From: Sphingomonas jejuensis
GTDB lineage: Bacteria > Pseudomonadota > Alphaproteobacteria > Sphingomonadales > Sphingomonadaceae
Direction: 5' to 3'
Length of the DNA: 64,000 nt
Assembly (NCBI RefSeq): GCF_011927695.1
Contig: NZ_JAATJE010000001.1
Location: 1 to 64,000, forward strand
The translations under genes and the position numbers were made by a program. Shown here piece by piece: positions 50,220 to 59,924 of this stretch. Numbering within the stretch: the stretch's first letter is position 1; each line of letters opens with the position of its first letter. The notes under the pieces are model-generated. The model saw nothing but the letters and a program-made list of their open reading frames with translations, was not told the DNA's origin and did no database searches.

Positions 50220-50350
50220 GGCGCTCTTCCGAACGCTTTCGCTTACCGGTCGCGAATCCACTTCGCTCGACCGGCTGTTTGCGGTTCGGCAGACGCGTCG
50301 AGATGGGGCCGCTCGCCAGGCGGGCCTGTGGAGCAGGAGAAAAAGAGCAG

Positions 50351-50719
50351 ATGGCACGTATCGCGGGGGTCAACATCCCCACCAACAAGCGCGTGGTGAT
50401 CGCGCTGACCTACATTCACGGCATCGGTCGCACCAAGGCGGTCGAAATCGCGGACAAGCTGAACATCACGCATGAGCGGCGCGTCCAGGATCTGTCGGAC
50501 CAGGAGGTCCTGCAGATCCGCGAGACCATCGACGCCGATCATACGGTGGAAGGCGACCTGCGTCGTCAAACCGCGATGAACATCAAGCGGCTGATGGACC
50601 TCGCCTGCTACCGCGGCCTGCGCCACCGCAAGGGCCTTCCGGTCCGCGGCCAGCGCACGCACACCAACGCGCGCACCCGCAAGGGCAAGGCGAAGCCGAT
50701 CGCGGGCAAGAAGAAGTAA
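50351..50719 (+). CDS. rpsM: 30S ribosomal protein S13
   Basis: A 122-residue head protein contacting t[39 protein letters not shown] and [20 protein letters not shown] are canonical. Start ATG 50351 follows GGAG in GAGCAGGAG. Confidence 0.98.
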   Translation: MARIAGVNIPTNKRVVIALTYIHGIGRTKAVEIADKLNITHERRVQDLSDQEVLQIRETIDADHTVEGDLRRQTAMNIKRLMDLACYRGLRHRKGLPVRGQRTHTNARTRKGKAKPIAGKKK

Positions 50720-50726
50720 GCCACGC

Positions 50727-50753
50727 CGCGAACGATCCGGGGGATTGTTCGCG
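50727..50753 (+). other. Intercistronic hairpin, rpsM-rpsK
   Basis: CGCGAACGATCC (50727-50738), loop GGG, GGATTGTTCGCG (50742-50753): twelve pairs with one G-U, starting seven bases after the rpsM stop and lacking a T-tract. Confidence 0.6.
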
Positions 50754-50839
50754 CGAGCCTACTTCGCCGGAGGCGGGTCGGAAGCCCCGTACCGCCCTCT
50801 CGGTCCCGCAGCATAAAGATCTAGGTCAGGACAAGCATC

Positions 50840-51229
50840 ATGGCACAGGCCCCGCAGCGCCTCCGTCGGCGCGAGCGCAAGAACATCACCGCCGGCGTCG
50901 CCCACGTGAACGCCAGCTTCAACAACACGCTCATCACCATCACCGATGCCCAGGGCAACGCGATCAGCTGGTCGTCGGCCGGCATGATGGGGTTCAAGGG
51001 CAGCCGCAAGTCGACGCCCTATGCGGCGCAGGTTGCAGCCGAGGACGCCGGCAAGAAGGCGGCCGACCACGGTGTCCGCACGCTGGAGGTCGAGGTCAAG
51101 GGCCCCGGCTCCGGGCGCGAGTCGGCGCTGCGCGCGCTGCAGGCCGTTGGTTTCCAGATCACGTCCATCCGCGACGTGACGTCGATCCCGCACAATGGGG
51201 TCCGTCCGTCCAAGCGGCGCCGCGTCTGA
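50840..51229 (+). CDS. rpsK: 30S ribosomal protein S11
   Basis: A 129-residue platform protein. [40 protein letters not shown] and [10 protein letters not shown] at the end are canonical. Confidence 0.98.
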   Translation: MAQAPQRLRRRERKNITAGVAHVNASFNNTLITITDAQGNAISWSSAGMMGFKGSRKSTPYAAQVAAEDAGKKAADHGVRTLEVEVKGPGSGRESALRALQAVGFQITSIRDVTSIPHNGVRPSKRRRV

Positions 51230-51241
51230 CGCGTTGCCGTT

Positions 51242-51268
51242 CCGGCTGCCGGTAGATCCGGCGGCCGG
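51242..51268 (+). other. Intercistronic hairpin, rpsK-rpoA
   Basis: CCGGCTGCCGG (51242-51252), loop TAGAT, CCGGCGGCCGG (51258-51268): eleven pairs with one T-G wobble, starting 13 bases after the rpsK stop, without a T-tract. Confidence 0.55.
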
Positions 51269-51326
51269 CACCATCTTCGACAGGGCGAGGGGCACCGGGC
51301 CGCTTCGCTGAGCCTAGGGGAAGACC

Positions 51327-52397
51327 GTGGCTGTCAATGCTAAGAACTGGCAGGAACTGAAGAAGCCCACCGGGCTTGAGAAGAAGTCCGCGGGTGGCGA
51401 TGGCCGCCGGCGGGCAACCTTTGTGGCGGAGCCGCTGGAGCGCGGGTTCGGCCTGACGCTGGGCAATGCCCTTCGCCGCGTGCTCCTGTCGTCGCTGCAG
51501 GGCGCGGCCGTGACCGCGATCAAGATCGAGAACGTGCTGCACGAGTTCTCCTCGCTGGCGGGTGTCCGCGAGGACGTGACCGACATGGTGCTGAACGTGA
51601 AGCAGATCGCGCTGCGCATGCAGGGCGAGGGGCCGAAGCGGCTGCAGCTGTCGGCGACCGGTCCGGCCGAGGTGACCGCGGGCGACATCGCCACGTCGGG
51701 AGACATCGAGGTGATGAACCCCGACCTGGTGCTGTGCCATCTGGATGACGGCGCCACGCTCAACATGGAGCTGACCGCCGACATCGGGAAGGGCTATGTC
51801 GCCGCCAGCGCGAACCGCCCGGCCGATGCGCCGATCGGCCTGATCCCGGTGGACGCGCTGTATTCGCCGGTCCGGCAGGTCGCCTACAAGGTCGAGAATA
51901 CGCGCGTTGGCCAGGAGCTCGACTACGACAAGCTGACGCTGACGATCGAGACCGACGGCACGGTGAGCCCGGACGACGCGGTCGCCTATGCGGCGCGCAT
52001 CCTCCAGGATCAGCTGCAGCTGTTCGTGCACTTCGACGAGGGCATGCCGGCGCAGCAGCCGTCGAGCGGTGGCGGCGTGTCGCTGCCGAGCGTGCCGGAG
52101 ACGCAGACGGACGCCAACCAGCTCAACCGTTACCTCCTCAAGAAGGTCGACGAGCTCGAGCTTTCGGTGCGCAGCGCCAACTGCCTGAAGAACGACAACA
52201 TCATCTACATCGGCGATCTCGTGCAGAAGACGGAGGCGGAGATGCTCCGCACGCCGAACTTCGGCCGCAAGTCGCTGAACGAGATCAAGGAGGTCCTCTC
52301 GTCGATGGGCCTGCGGCTGGGCATGGAGATCCCGGGCTGGCCGCCGGAGAACATCGAGGAAATGGCCAAGAAGCTCGAACAGGACATCATGGGCTGA
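51327..52397 (+). CDS. rpoA: RNA polymerase alpha subunit
   Basis: A 356-residue protein. The assembly domain has [20 protein letters not shown] and [20 protein letters not shown]; the C-terminal domain ([20 protein letters not shown], then [19 protein letters not shown]) binds UP elements and regulators. A hairpin lies between it and rplQ. Confidence 0.98.
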   Translation: MAVNAKNWQELKKPTGLEKKSAGGDGRRRATFVAEPLERGFGLTLGNALRRVLLSSLQGAAVTAIKIENVLHEFSSLAGVREDVTDMVLNVKQIALRMQGEGPKRLQLSATGPAEVTAGDIATSGDIEVMNPDLVLCHLDDGATLNMELTADIGKGYVAASANRPADAPIGLIPVDALYSPVRQVAYKVENTRVGQELDYDKLTLTIETDGTVSPDDAVAYAARILQDQLQLFVHFDEGMPAQQPSSGGGVSLPSVPETQTDANQLNRYLLKKVDELELSVRSANCLKNDNIIYIGDLVQKTEAEMLRTPNFGRKSLNEIKEVLSSMGLRLGMEIPGWPPENIEEMAKKLEQDIMG

Positions 52398-52403
52398 GCC
52401 ACG

Positions 52404-52430
52404 GACCGGCGGAGCGATGCTCCGCCGGTC
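52404..52430 (+). other. Intercistronic hairpin, rpoA-rplQ
   Basis: GACCGGCGGAGC (52404-52415), loop GAT, GCTCCGCCGGTC (52419-52430), a perfect 12-bp stem six bases after the rpoA stop. No T-tract follows, so attenuation or 3' end protection is as likely as termination. Confidence 0.65.
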
Positions 52431-52607
52431 GTTGGCGCAGCCAGCGGCGGCCGCGAGGCGGCCGCCCTGCGGGTGGCTTGCCGCCCGACCTTCTCACCTC
52501 TTCTGCAACGCAGGGGAGGCAACAACGGGAACCGGCGGCGCCCGTGAACTGCCGCCTGCTCCGGGGTACCTTGTCCGGCCCCCGATCGAACGTGAAGGAA
52601 GACCATC

Positions 52608-53033
52608 ATGCGCCATCGTGTCGGCGGCCGTAAGCTTCAGCGCACCGCGTCGCACCGCGCCGCCCTGTTCCGCAACATGTCGGCCGCGCTCATCAAGCAT
52701 GAGCAGATCACCACCACCGTCGCCAAGGCGAAGGAACTGCGCCCGTACGTCGAGAAGCTGGTGACGCTCGCCAAGCGCGGGGGCCTGTCCAATCGTCGCC
52801 TGGCGCATGCCCGCCTGCTCGACGATGCGCAGCTGACCAAGCTGTTCGACGTCCTGGCCGAGCGCTATTCCGGCCGTGACGGCGGCTACACCCGCGTCAT
52901 CAAGGCCGGCATCCGCCAGTCGGACGCGGCCCCGATGGCGATCATCGAGTTCGTCGACAGGGACGTGTCCGCCAAGGGGCAGGACTCCGGTCCCGTGCAG
53001 ACGGACGAGGACGATTACGACCAGGCTGCCTGA
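52608..53033 (+). CDS. rplQ: 50S ribosomal protein L17
   Basis: A 141-residue protein, last gene of the alpha operon. [20 protein letters not shown] and [20 protein letters not shown] are canonical. The start follows GGAAG. A terminator follows. Confidence 0.98.
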   Translation: MRHRVGGRKLQRTASHRAALFRNMSAALIKHEQITTTVAKAKELRPYVEKLVTLAKRGGLSNRRLAHARLLDDAQLTKLFDVLAERYSGRDGGYTRVIKAGIRQSDAAPMAIIEFVDRDVSAKGQDSGPVQTDEDDYDQAA

Positions 53034-53060
53034 GCGCGCAGCATCGTCTCAGGATCAGGG

Positions 53061-53090
53061 AAGGCCGGTTCCGGAAGGAGCCGGCCTTTT
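53061..53090 (+). terminator. Rho-independent terminator of the alpha operon
   Basis: AAGGCCGGTTCC (53061-53072), loop GGAA, GGAGCCGGCCTT (53077-53088) with one G-U pair, continuing into TTCCGTTTG. It closes the ribosomal cluster. Confidence 0.85.
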
Positions 53091-53165
53091 CCGTTTGAGC
53101 GGCCCCCAGCCGGCATCCTGGAACCTGTCCGCGCGCCACTCGCTTGGCCGTCAAAGGAGACGATC

Positions 53166-53621
53166 ATGGACAAGAGGCTGGCAGGTGCGATCGGCGGCGT
53201 GGTCGCCGGGCTTGTGACGACGGCAGTCATGGTCGGCGGCCGGAAGACGGGGGTGCTCGACAAGACGCTCGACCGCGACTCGGTAGACTGGATGGACGAT
53301 AAGTTCGGAACGCGTGCCGTGATCGGCGAGACCGGAACCAGTCTGCTTGAATTCGCCAACCATCTCGGCGCGTCAGCCCTGTTCGGCGCTGCCTATGCTG
53401 AACTTCGCGAGCATGTGCCGGAAGAGATCCCTGATTGGGCCCTCGCAGCTGCGTTCGGAACTGGGCTCTACGCAGTGAACATCGCCGGCATTGCGCCCCT
53501 GCTTGGCATCACCGAGGGTGAGGTAGAGGCAGGACCGAAGCAGGCGACCGAGCGATGGGCGGTGCACGTGCTGCAGACCGTAGTCACCGCCTATGCCGCG
53601 CGCGAGGTGGCAGACCGCTGA
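53166..53621 (+). CDS. Small membrane protein, hypothetical (DUF1440-like)
   Basis: A 151-residue protein with an N-terminal hydrophobic segment (LAGAIGGVVAGLVTTAVMVG, residues 5-24), a middle polar part and further weak hydrophobic stretches at about 65-79 and 90-115. The Gly-rich first helix and overall shape recall YagU/DUF1440 inner-membrane proteins, but I see no firm signature. AAAGGAG lies upstream of the ATG. Confidence 0.6.
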   Translation: MDKRLAGAIGGVVAGLVTTAVMVGGRKTGVLDKTLDRDSVDWMDDKFGTRAVIGETGTSLLEFANHLGASALFGAAYAELREHVPEEIPDWALAAAFGTGLYAVNIAGIAPLLGITEGEVEAGPKQATERWAVHVLQTVVTAYAAREVADR

Positions 53622-53713
53622 GGAAGATGTGGTCGGCGTTCGGTGCGCCGCGGGTCTTCCCCAGTCCGGCTTAGGTGATACAACGGCACATCACCCTCCC
53701 AGCGGAGTTCTCG

Positions 53714-55906
53714 ATGCGCCGTGCCATTCTCCTCGCCAGCCTGTTCGCCACGTCGATGACGCCGATTGCAGCCACCGCCCAGCAGCAGGCGAGCGCGCCT
53801 GCCGCGCAGCCGCTCACCTATCCCCAGGCCGCGCGCGGCGACGTCGTGGAGGAGCAGTTCGGCGAGCGGATCGCCGATCCCTATCGCTGGCTGGAAGACG
53901 ATGTGCGCAACGCTCCGGCTGTTCGTCAGTGGGTGACGGCCGAAAACGAGGTTACCGACGCCTATCTGGCGACGTTGCCCGGGCGCGACCTGTTCCGTCA
54001 GCGGATTACCCAGCTTTACGACTATGAGCGGTTCGGAACGCCCGAGAAGAAGGGCGGCAAATATTTCTACAGTCGCAACGACGGCTTGCAGAACCAGTCG
54101 GTGCTCTACGTCCGCGATACGCTGGACGGTGAGGGCCGGATCCTGATCGATCCGAACGGCTGGTCGCAGGACGGTGCGACCGCTCTTGCCGACGCGCAGC
54201 CGAGCGAGGACGGCACCCATGTCGCCTATGCCATCCAGGATGGCGGCAGCGACTGGCGGACCATCAAGGTCCTGGATGTGGCCACGGCCCGCCCGCTTGC
54301 CGACGAGATCAAGTGGGCCAAGTTTACGGGCCTCAGCTGGGCCAAGGATGGCAGCGGCTTTTATTATTCGCGTTTTCCGCAGCCGGCGGCCGGACAGGAG
54401 TTCCAGTCGCTGAACGAGAACCAGGCGATCTACTTCCACCGGGTCGGCACCACGCAGGACCAGGACGTGCAGGTCTACGCGACGCCCGATCGACCGCGGC
54501 TGGGCCATGGCGGGCAGGTGTCGGACGATGGCCGCTGGCTGGTCATCACCTCGTCGGAAGGCACCGATGACCGGTACGAGATTACGCTCGTCGACCTCAC
54601 GCAGCCCGGCGCGCGTCCGCGCACGCTGATCCCCGGCCTCCAGAACAACTGGTCCTATGTCGGGAACGAGGGCAGCCGCTTTACCTTCGTGACCAACAAG
54701 GATGCGCCGCGGCTGCGCATCGTCACGCTCGACGTGGCCGAGGCCAACCCGCAGCCGGTCGAGATCGTCGCACAGGACGAAGCGGTGCTGGACGGGGCAT
54801 CGATGGTCGGCGGGCAGATCATCACCACCTATCTGGTGGACGCCAAGACCGAGGTGCGCCGCTATTCCTCGCAGGGTCAGCTGGTCGGCCGCGTGGAGCT
54901 GCCGGGGATCGGTTCCGCCGGCGGGTTCGGCGGCGAGAATGATGATCCGGAGACCTTCTTCTCCTTCACCAGCTTCGCCACGCCGACGACCATCTATCGC
55001 TATGACGTCCGGACCGGTCAGGCGACCCCCTGGGCGCAGCCGCAGGTCGCCTTCAACCCCGACGACTATGAGGTATCGCAGCGCTTCTACCAATCGAAGG
55101 ACGGCACCCGGGTGCCGATGTTCGTGGTGCATCGCCGCGGGGTCGACCTGTCGCGCGGCGCGCCGACGCTCCTCTACGGCTATGGCGGCTTCAATATTTC
55201 GATGCTTCCCGGCTTCTCGGCAACGCGTCTCGCGTGGCTGGAGCAGGGCGGAGTCCTGGCCGTCGCCAACCTTCGCGGTGGTGGTGAATATGGCAAGGCG
55301 TGGCACGACGCCGGCCGCCTCGCCAACAAGCAGAACGTCTTCGACGACTTCATCGCGGCGGGCGAGTATCTGGTGCGGGAAGGCATCACGTCGCCGCAGC
55401 AGCTCGCCATCCAGGGCGGATCGAACGGCGGATTGCTGGTGGGCGCGGTCGTCAACCAGCGGCCGGACCTGTTCGCGGCCGCGCTGCCCGCCGTCGGTGT
55501 GATGGACATGCTGCGCTTCAACCGCTTCACGGCCGGACGCTATTGGGTGGATGATTATGGCTATCCCGACCGGGAAGCCGACTTCCGGGTCCTGCGGAGC
55601 TATTCGCCCTATCACAACATCCGGTCGGGCGTGCAGTATCCGGCGATCCTCGTCACCACCGCCGACACCGACGACCGCGTGGTTCCCGGCCACAGCTTCA
55701 AGTACACGGCGGCGCTGCAGCATGCCGACATCGGCGATCGTCCGCACCTGATCCGCATCGAGACGCGGGCCGGTCACGGCGCAGGCAAGCCGACCGACAA
55801 GATCATCGAGGAAGCCGCCGATCTCTGGGCCTTTGCGGCCCGGTGGACCGGCATGGACGTGCGGCCCGTGGCTGGCGCAGCAACGGCGGCGTCGCCGGCA
55901 GACTGA
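53714..55906 (+). CDS. Exported prolyl oligopeptidase (S9A)
   Basis: A 730-residue serine peptidase cutting peptides after proline. Signal peptide MRRAILLASLFATSMTPIAA (cleavage near ATA), then an N-terminal seven-bladed propeller and a C-terminal catalytic domain. The triad is Ser570 (QGGSNGGLL), Asp653 (TADTDDRVVPG) and His688 (RAGHGAGKP), with Arg655 as the substrate-binding Arg of the family. YPQAARGDVVEEQFGERIAD and DPYRWLED near the start are typical. ATG 53714 gives the signal peptide; the upstream frame adds 13 residues. Periplasmic peptide use is likely. Confidence 0.93.
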   Translation: MRRAILLASLFATSMTPIAATAQQQASAPAAQPLTYPQAARGDVVEEQFGERIADPYRWLEDDVRNAPAVRQWVTAENEVTDAYLATLPGRDLFRQRITQLYDYERFGTPEKKGGKYFYSRNDGLQNQSVLYVRDTLDGEGRILIDPNGWSQDGATALADAQPSEDGTHVAYAIQDGGSDWRTIKVLDVATARPLADEIKWAKFTGLSWAKDGSGFYYSRFPQPAAGQEFQSLNENQAIYFHRVGTTQDQDVQVYATPDRPRLGHGGQVSDDGRWLVITSSEGTDDRYEITLVDLTQPGARPRTLIPGLQNNWSYVGNEGSRFTFVTNKDAPRLRIVTLDVAEANPQPVEIVAQDEAVLDGASMVGGQIITTYLVDAKTEVRRYSSQGQLVGRVELPGIGSAGGFGGENDDPETFFSFTSFATPTTIYRYDVRTGQATPWAQPQVAFNPDDYEVSQRFYQSKDGTRVPMFVVHRRGVDLSRGAPTLLYGYGGFNISMLPGFSATRLAWLEQGGVLAVANLRGGGEYGKAWHDAGRLANKQNVFDDFIAAGEYLVREGITSPQQLAIQGGSNGGLLVGAVVNQRPDLFAAALPAVGVMDMLRFNRFTAGRYWVDDYGYPDREADFRVLRSYSPYHNIRSGVQYPAILVTTADTDDRVVPGHSFKYTAALQHADIGDRPHLIRIETRAGHGAGKPTDKIIEEAADLWAFAARWTGMDVRPVAGAATAASPAD

Positions 55907-55972
55907 CCGCTGGCTGACAGGTCGGTTCAGCCTCGGGTCACCGGCGGATCCTTAACGTCTGCTGCTGATCTG

Positions 55973-55993
55973 CCTCGGAAATCGGGGTTTTTT
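55973..55993 (+). terminator. Short terminator after the oligopeptidase
   Basis: CCTCG (55973-55977), loop GAAAT, CGGGG (55983-55987; one T-G pair) and six Ts. Five base pairs is short but the U-tract is full. It sits directly in front of the next gene's Shine-Dalgarno. Confidence 0.55.
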
Positions 55994-56006
55994 GAGGATG
56001 GATGGC

Positions 56007-56561
56007 ATGTTCAACACGATCCTTGCGTCTTCCGTTGTTGTTGCAACCGCTGCGCTTGCCGCGGCAACCGCGCCGACGGTGATCGACGCCACCACAGCGA
56101 CGCGTGACGCCGCCGCGGCAACCACGGCGGCGGTCGATGCCGTGCGCGGGATCACCGCGCCGGTGGGATTGGCTCAGGATCGCGGCATCGATCCGGAAGA
56201 TCCGCGTTTCGGCGACGCTGTGGGACAGGGCATCAACCGGATGACCGGCGCGATCGGCCGCGCCGTTCGCGGCGTCGAGAACTCGACTTGGTCGGCCACC
56301 AGCGAGGCCTGGACCGAGGACGAGGCGGTGGACCTTTGTGCGGTCTCCGCCCAGGAGGATGCCGCGCAACGCGCCCGGATCGTGTCGGTCGGCCATGTTG
56401 ACCGGGTCGATGCGTTCGACGGCGGCTATGATGTCGCCGGCGTGGTGCTGGCCCGCGAGGATTTCCGCGACCGCCGGCCCGCCGAGTGGGCGTTCCGTTG
56501 CCGCATCGAGGACGGCCGCGTCGCCGATGTGGATTTCGGCGATCGACTCGCGCGCCGCTGA
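56007..56561 (+). CDS. Exported hypothetical protein
   Basis: A 184-residue protein with an Ala/Thr/Val-rich N-terminus acting as signal peptide ([20 protein letters not shown]). The remainder has a hydrophilic region rich in Arg and Asp and two conserved-looking Cys ([11 protein letters not shown] and [10 protein letters not shown]). Start ATG 56007 has GAGG about nine bases upstream; ATG 55998 is also possible. I do not recognise a family. Confidence 0.6.
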   Translation: MFNTILASSVVVATAALAAATAPTVIDATTATRDAAAATTAAVDAVRGITAPVGLAQDRGIDPEDPRFGDAVGQGINRMTGAIGRAVRGVENSTWSATSEAWTEDEAVDLCAVSAQEDAAQRARIVSVGHVDRVDAFDGGYDVAGVVLAREDFRDRRPAEWAFRCRIEDGRVADVDFGDRLARR

Positions 56562-56607
56562 GGAGCCTGTCTTCCCCGGCGGCCAGCATCTGCTAAGGCC
56601 GCCGGGC

Positions 56608-58167
56608 ATGAGCGATACCCACCCAGACACCGTCCTGATCGTCGACTTCGGCAGTCAGGTGACCCAGCTGATCGCACGGCGCGTTCGTGACGCCGGCGTT
56701 TATTCAGAAGTTGCCCCCTTCAATCGCGCGGCAGAAGCGCTGGAGCGATTGCAGCCCAAAGGCATCATCCTGTCCGGTGGGCCTGCGTCGGTGACCACGG
56801 CCGACTCGCCGGCCGCGCCGGACGCAATCTGGGACGCGGGCCTGCCGATCCTCGGCATCTGTTATGGCCAGCAATTGATGGCAAAGCATCTCGGCGGGCG
56901 TGTCGAGAATGGCGACCATGGCGAGTTCGGGCGGGCCTTCATCGAGATCGATGACAGATGCGCGCTGTTCGACGGCCTGTGGGAAGCCGGCGAGCGCCAT
57001 CAGGTATGGATGAGCCACGGCGACAAGGTTGAGGCGCTGCCGCCCGGATTCCGGCCTGTCGCCTCCTCGCCGGGCGCGCCCTTTGCCGCGATCGCGAACG
57101 ACGAGCGGCGCTTCTTCGGTGTTCAGTTCCACCCGGAGGTGGTTCATACCCCCGACGGCGGCAAGCTGATCGCCAACTTCGCGCGTCATGTCTGCGGGCT
57201 GGCCGGCGACTGGTCGATGGCGGAGTTCCGCGAGGCCAAGACGCGCGAGATCCGCGAGCAGGTTGGCGACGCGCGCGTGATCTGCGGGCTGTCCGGCGGC
57301 GTCGACTCGGCCGTGGCGGCGGTGCTGCTGCACGAGGCGATCGGTGACCAGCTTACCTGCGTGTTCGTGGATCACGGACTGTTGCGCGCCGGCGAGGCCG
57401 ACCAAGTCGTCGGCCTGTTCCGCGGGCACTACAACATTCCGCTCGTCCATGTCCGGGCCGAGACGCTGTTCCTGAACGGGTTGGCCGGCGTCACCGACCC
57501 GGAAGCCAAGCGCAAGTTCATCGGCAGGACGTTCATCGACGTGTTCGAAGCCGAGGCGAAGAAGATCGGCGGCGCCGATCACCTGGCGCAAGGGACGCTC
57601 TATCCCGATGTCATCGAGAGCGTGAGCTTTACCGGCGGGCCGTCTGTCACGATCAAGAGCCACCACAATGTCGGCGGCCTGCCCGAGCGCATGAACATGA
57701 AGCTGGTCGAGCCGCTTCGCGAGCTGTTCAAGGACGAGGTGCGCGAATTGGGCCGCGAGCTCGGTCTGCCGGACGTCTTTGTCGGGCGGCATCCGTTCCC
57801 CGGACCGGGTCTGGCAATCCGTATCCCGGGCGAAGTGACGAAGGAACGCTGCGACATCCTTCGCAAGGCCGACGCGATCTATTTGGACGAGATCCGCTCG
57901 GCCGGGCTGTATGACGCGATCTGGCAAGCCTTCGCGGTTCTTCTTCCCGTCCGCACCGTTGGCGTGATGGGAGATGCGCGCACCTATGACTCAGTGCTGG
58001 CGCTGCGGGCCGTGACATCGACGGACGGCATGACCGCTGACATCTATCCTTTCGACGCAAGCTTCCTGTCCCGAGTCGCAACGCGGATCGTGAACGAAGT
58101 GCAGGGCGTCAACCGGGTGGTCTACGACTACACATCAAAGCCGCCCGGCACGATCGAGTGGGAGTAA
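56608..58167 (+). CDS. guaA: GMP synthase (glutamine-hydrolysing)
   Basis: A 519-residue amidotransferase converting XMP to GMP. N-terminal class I glutaminase with Cys85 ([10 protein letters not shown]), His175 and Glu177 (VQFHPEV). The ATP-pyrophosphatase domain has [20 protein letters not shown], and the C-terminal dimer domain ends [16 protein letters not shown]. Start ATG 56608 matches the family; the upstream frame overlaps the previous gene. Confidence 0.98.
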   Translation: MSDTHPDTVLIVDFGSQVTQLIARRVRDAGVYSEVAPFNRAAEALERLQPKGIILSGGPASVTTADSPAAPDAIWDAGLPILGICYGQQLMAKHLGGRVENGDHGEFGRAFIEIDDRCALFDGLWEAGERHQVWMSHGDKVEALPPGFRPVASSPGAPFAAIANDERRFFGVQFHPEVVHTPDGGKLIANFARHVCGLAGDWSMAEFREAKTREIREQVGDARVICGLSGGVDSAVAAVLLHEAIGDQLTCVFVDHGLLRAGEADQVVGLFRGHYNIPLVHVRAETLFLNGLAGVTDPEAKRKFIGRTFIDVFEAEAKKIGGADHLAQGTLYPDVIESVSFTGGPSVTIKSHHNVGGLPERMNMKLVEPLRELFKDEVRELGRELGLPDVFVGRHPFPGPGLAIRIPGEVTKERCDILRKADAIYLDEIRSAGLYDAIWQAFAVLLPVRTVGVMGDARTYDSVLALRAVTSTDGMTADIYPFDASFLSRVATRIVNEVQGVNRVVYDYTSKPPGTIEWE

Positions 58168-58381
58168 GGGATACAAACGGCGGCAATAGCGTAGTATTTC
58201 GCGCTATGGGCCTTCTACTATCTGCCTTCTCTCGAGCAGCTCCTGCTGACTGTCTCCTTCTCATCACTCAGTTCACGAGAACTTCCGCTAACCCTCTGCG
58301 CTGGTCAACCGATCTCTGTACGTGGTAGTGCGTCGGCGCGGGAAAGCGAGCAGATAGGCGGGGTCGTTAGCTGCGAAGCGG

Positions 58382-58789
58382 TCAGTCTCGCGTCATCGGA
58401 CCCAGCGCTTCGATGATCCGGCAGTCGGCAATGGTGCCGTGGCTGCATTGTTCGACGAGGTTGCCGAGCTCCCGTCGTAGCGCTCGCAGGTCGGCGATCT
58501 TGCGGTCGACCGCGGCGAGATGCTCGCGAGCCAAATTGTCGACGGCGCCGCAGGAGCGCGAGCGGTCATCCGACATCCCCAGCAGTTCGCGAATCTGCTC
58601 CAGCGTGAAGCCGAGGTCGCGGGCGCGACGAATGAAGCTGAGGCGACCGAGCTCGGTTTCGCTGTAGACCCGGTAGTTGCCTTCTGACCGTGCGGGCGCT
58701 CCGAGCAGGCCGATCCGCTCGTAGTAGCGGACCGTCTCGACCTTGGTGCCCGTCGCCATTGCAAGGCGCCCGATCGTCAATTTCGACAT
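58382..58789 (-). CDS. MerR-family divalent metal-responsive regulator
   Basis: A 135-residue MerR protein. Helix-turn-helix and wing: LTIGRLAMATGTKVETVRYY, ERIGLLGAPARSEGNYRVYS. Cys80, Cys115 and Cys123 (RSCGAV, EQCSHGTIADC) mark it as a metal sensor. A Cys at position 80 is typical of sensors of divalent ions (Zn, Cd, Pb), whereas CueR-type copper sensors have Ser. Its divergent promoter has the right geometry. The neighbouring CDF and Czc genes point to zinc, cadmium or cobalt. Ion inferred. Confidence 0.88.
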   Translation of the reverse strand: MSKLTIGRLAMATGTKVETVRYYERIGLLGAPARSEGNYRVYSETELGRLSFIRRARDLGFTLEQIRELLGMSDDRSRSCGAVDNLAREHLAAVDRKIADLRALRRELGNLVEQCSHGTIADCRIIEALGPMTRD

Positions 58790-58794
58790 GCCTC

Positions 58795-58825
58795 TTGACC
58801 CTGTAGTTGCTACAGGGTGCATATG
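58795..58825. promoter_or_regulatory. MerR-type promoter/operator for the metal locus
   Basis: TTGACC at 58795-58800 and CATATG at 58820-58825 with a 19-base spacer, longer than usual and diagnostic for MerR control. Within it is a perfect dyad: ACCCTGTAG (58798-58806), TTG, CTACAGGGT (58810-58818). Confidence 0.95.
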
Positions 58826-58858
58826 GGATGTCACGTCGAGATCTACGAGGTGACGGTC

Positions 58859-59512
58859 ATGTCGGCTGCCTGTTGTGGCGCCCCATCCAAGACTGCTTTG
58901 GACGACCCCCGCTGGCGTCGCGCGCTCTGGATCGCGCTTGCCGTGAACGCCGCCATGTTCGCGGCCGAGATGGGCGCGGGCCTGATGGCCGACTCGCTTT
59001 CACTTCGCGCGGACGCGCTCGACTTCCTGGGCGACGCGGCGAACTATGCGATCAGCCTGGTCGTCGCCGGCGCCGTTTTGGCATGGCGCGCTCGCGCGGC
59101 CCTGCTCAAGGGCGCGACACTGGCGCTGTTCGGCGTGTGGATCATCGCCTCCGCCGTGGGGGCGGCCCTGGACGGAAGCGCGCCGCAGCCGCACACGATG
59201 GGCGTGGTGGGCGTTCTCGCTCTGCTCGCCAATGTGGGCGTCGCGATCATGCTCTATCGTTTCCGGACTGGCGACGCGAACATGCGATCCGTCTGGATCT
59301 GCTCGCGCAACGACGCGGTCGGCAACTTCGGCGTGGTCGCTGCCGCGTTGGGCGTCTTCGGGACGGGTTCCGCCTGGCCGGACCTTGGCGTGGCGATCGT
59401 CATGGCGGGGCTGTCGCTGTGGGGCGGCTTCCAGATCATCTCTCAAGCCCGAAGCGAACTTCGCACGGGTGCGGGCGACAACCATGCTCGCATCGTGGTA
59501 GGCGGTCGCTGA
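58859..59512 (+). CDS. Cation diffusion facilitator-type transporter
   Basis: A 217-residue membrane protein. Helix 1-2 carries AEMGAGLMADSLSLRADALD and FLGDAANYAISLVVAG, with the Asp pairs used to bind metal in CDF proteins (ADALDFLGDAAN). Helix 5 has CSRNDAVGNFGVVAAA with the second site (NDAVGN). It is shorter than the usual ~300 residues and lacks the cytosolic C-terminal domain. Start 58859 follows GAGGTG and lies below the predicted transcription start. A longer frame would include the operator. Confidence 0.85.
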   Translation: MSAACCGAPSKTALDDPRWRRALWIALAVNAAMFAAEMGAGLMADSLSLRADALDFLGDAANYAISLVVAGAVLAWRARAALLKGATLALFGVWIIASAVGAALDGSAPQPHTMGVVGVLALLANVGVAIMLYRFRTGDANMRSVWICSRNDAVGNFGVVAAALGVFGTGSAWPDLGVAIVMAGLSLWGGFQIISQARSELRTGAGDNHARIVVGGR

Positions 59513-59868
59513 TGTTTTCAGGTCCGCGGCGGTACAGCTTCAGGCGAGCGCTTCTTGCGCTGCTGATGCTGCTGCTCGTCGCCGCGCCGGCGGTCGATGC
59601 GTTCGCCTGCGGACCCGAACCGATCGCGGCAACGGCCTGCCAAGATTGTGATGCGGCGACTGCGCCTGCCGAGCAGCCTTCCGAGCGCAATCAGGAACCG
59701 CACGGCGCATGCCTGCACGGCCACTGTCATCATCCCCACACGGGTTTGCGGGACGAAGACCCCGCCTCGGATGTCGTCTTCGATCGCGATTTGCCGTTCG
59801 CCTGGACGAATGTGAACTCCGCGCTTGGGCTGCCCACCTCAGGCCCGGAACGCCCTCCTCGAAGCTGA
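59512..59868 (+). CDS. Small exported Cys/His-rich protein, hypothetical
   Basis: A 118-residue protein. An N-terminal hydrophobic segment (ALLALLMLLLVAAPAVDAFA, about residues 13-32) fits a signal peptide. The mature part has CQDCDAA and a dense cluster CLHGHCHHPH, which suggests metal binding. It begins inside the stop of the CDF gene (TGATG) and precedes czcC, so it is probably part of the efflux operon. The function as metal chaperone or sensor is inference. Confidence 0.7.
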   Translation: MFSGPRRYSFRRALLALLMLLLVAAPAVDAFACGPEPIAATACQDCDAATAPAEQPSERNQEPHGACLHGHCHHPHTGLRDEDPASDVVFDRDLPFAWTNVNSALGLPTSGPERPPRS

Positions 59869-59924
59869 GCGACGCCGCGCGCGTGCGCGGATTCTCTACG
59901 TCGTAAGTTTCTAGGAGATGCTCC

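Noticed and set aside
58168..58381. AT-richer 214-base gap after guaA as a possible tRNA or island attachment site
   Set aside because: No cloverleaf, no direct repeat and no integrase gene found.
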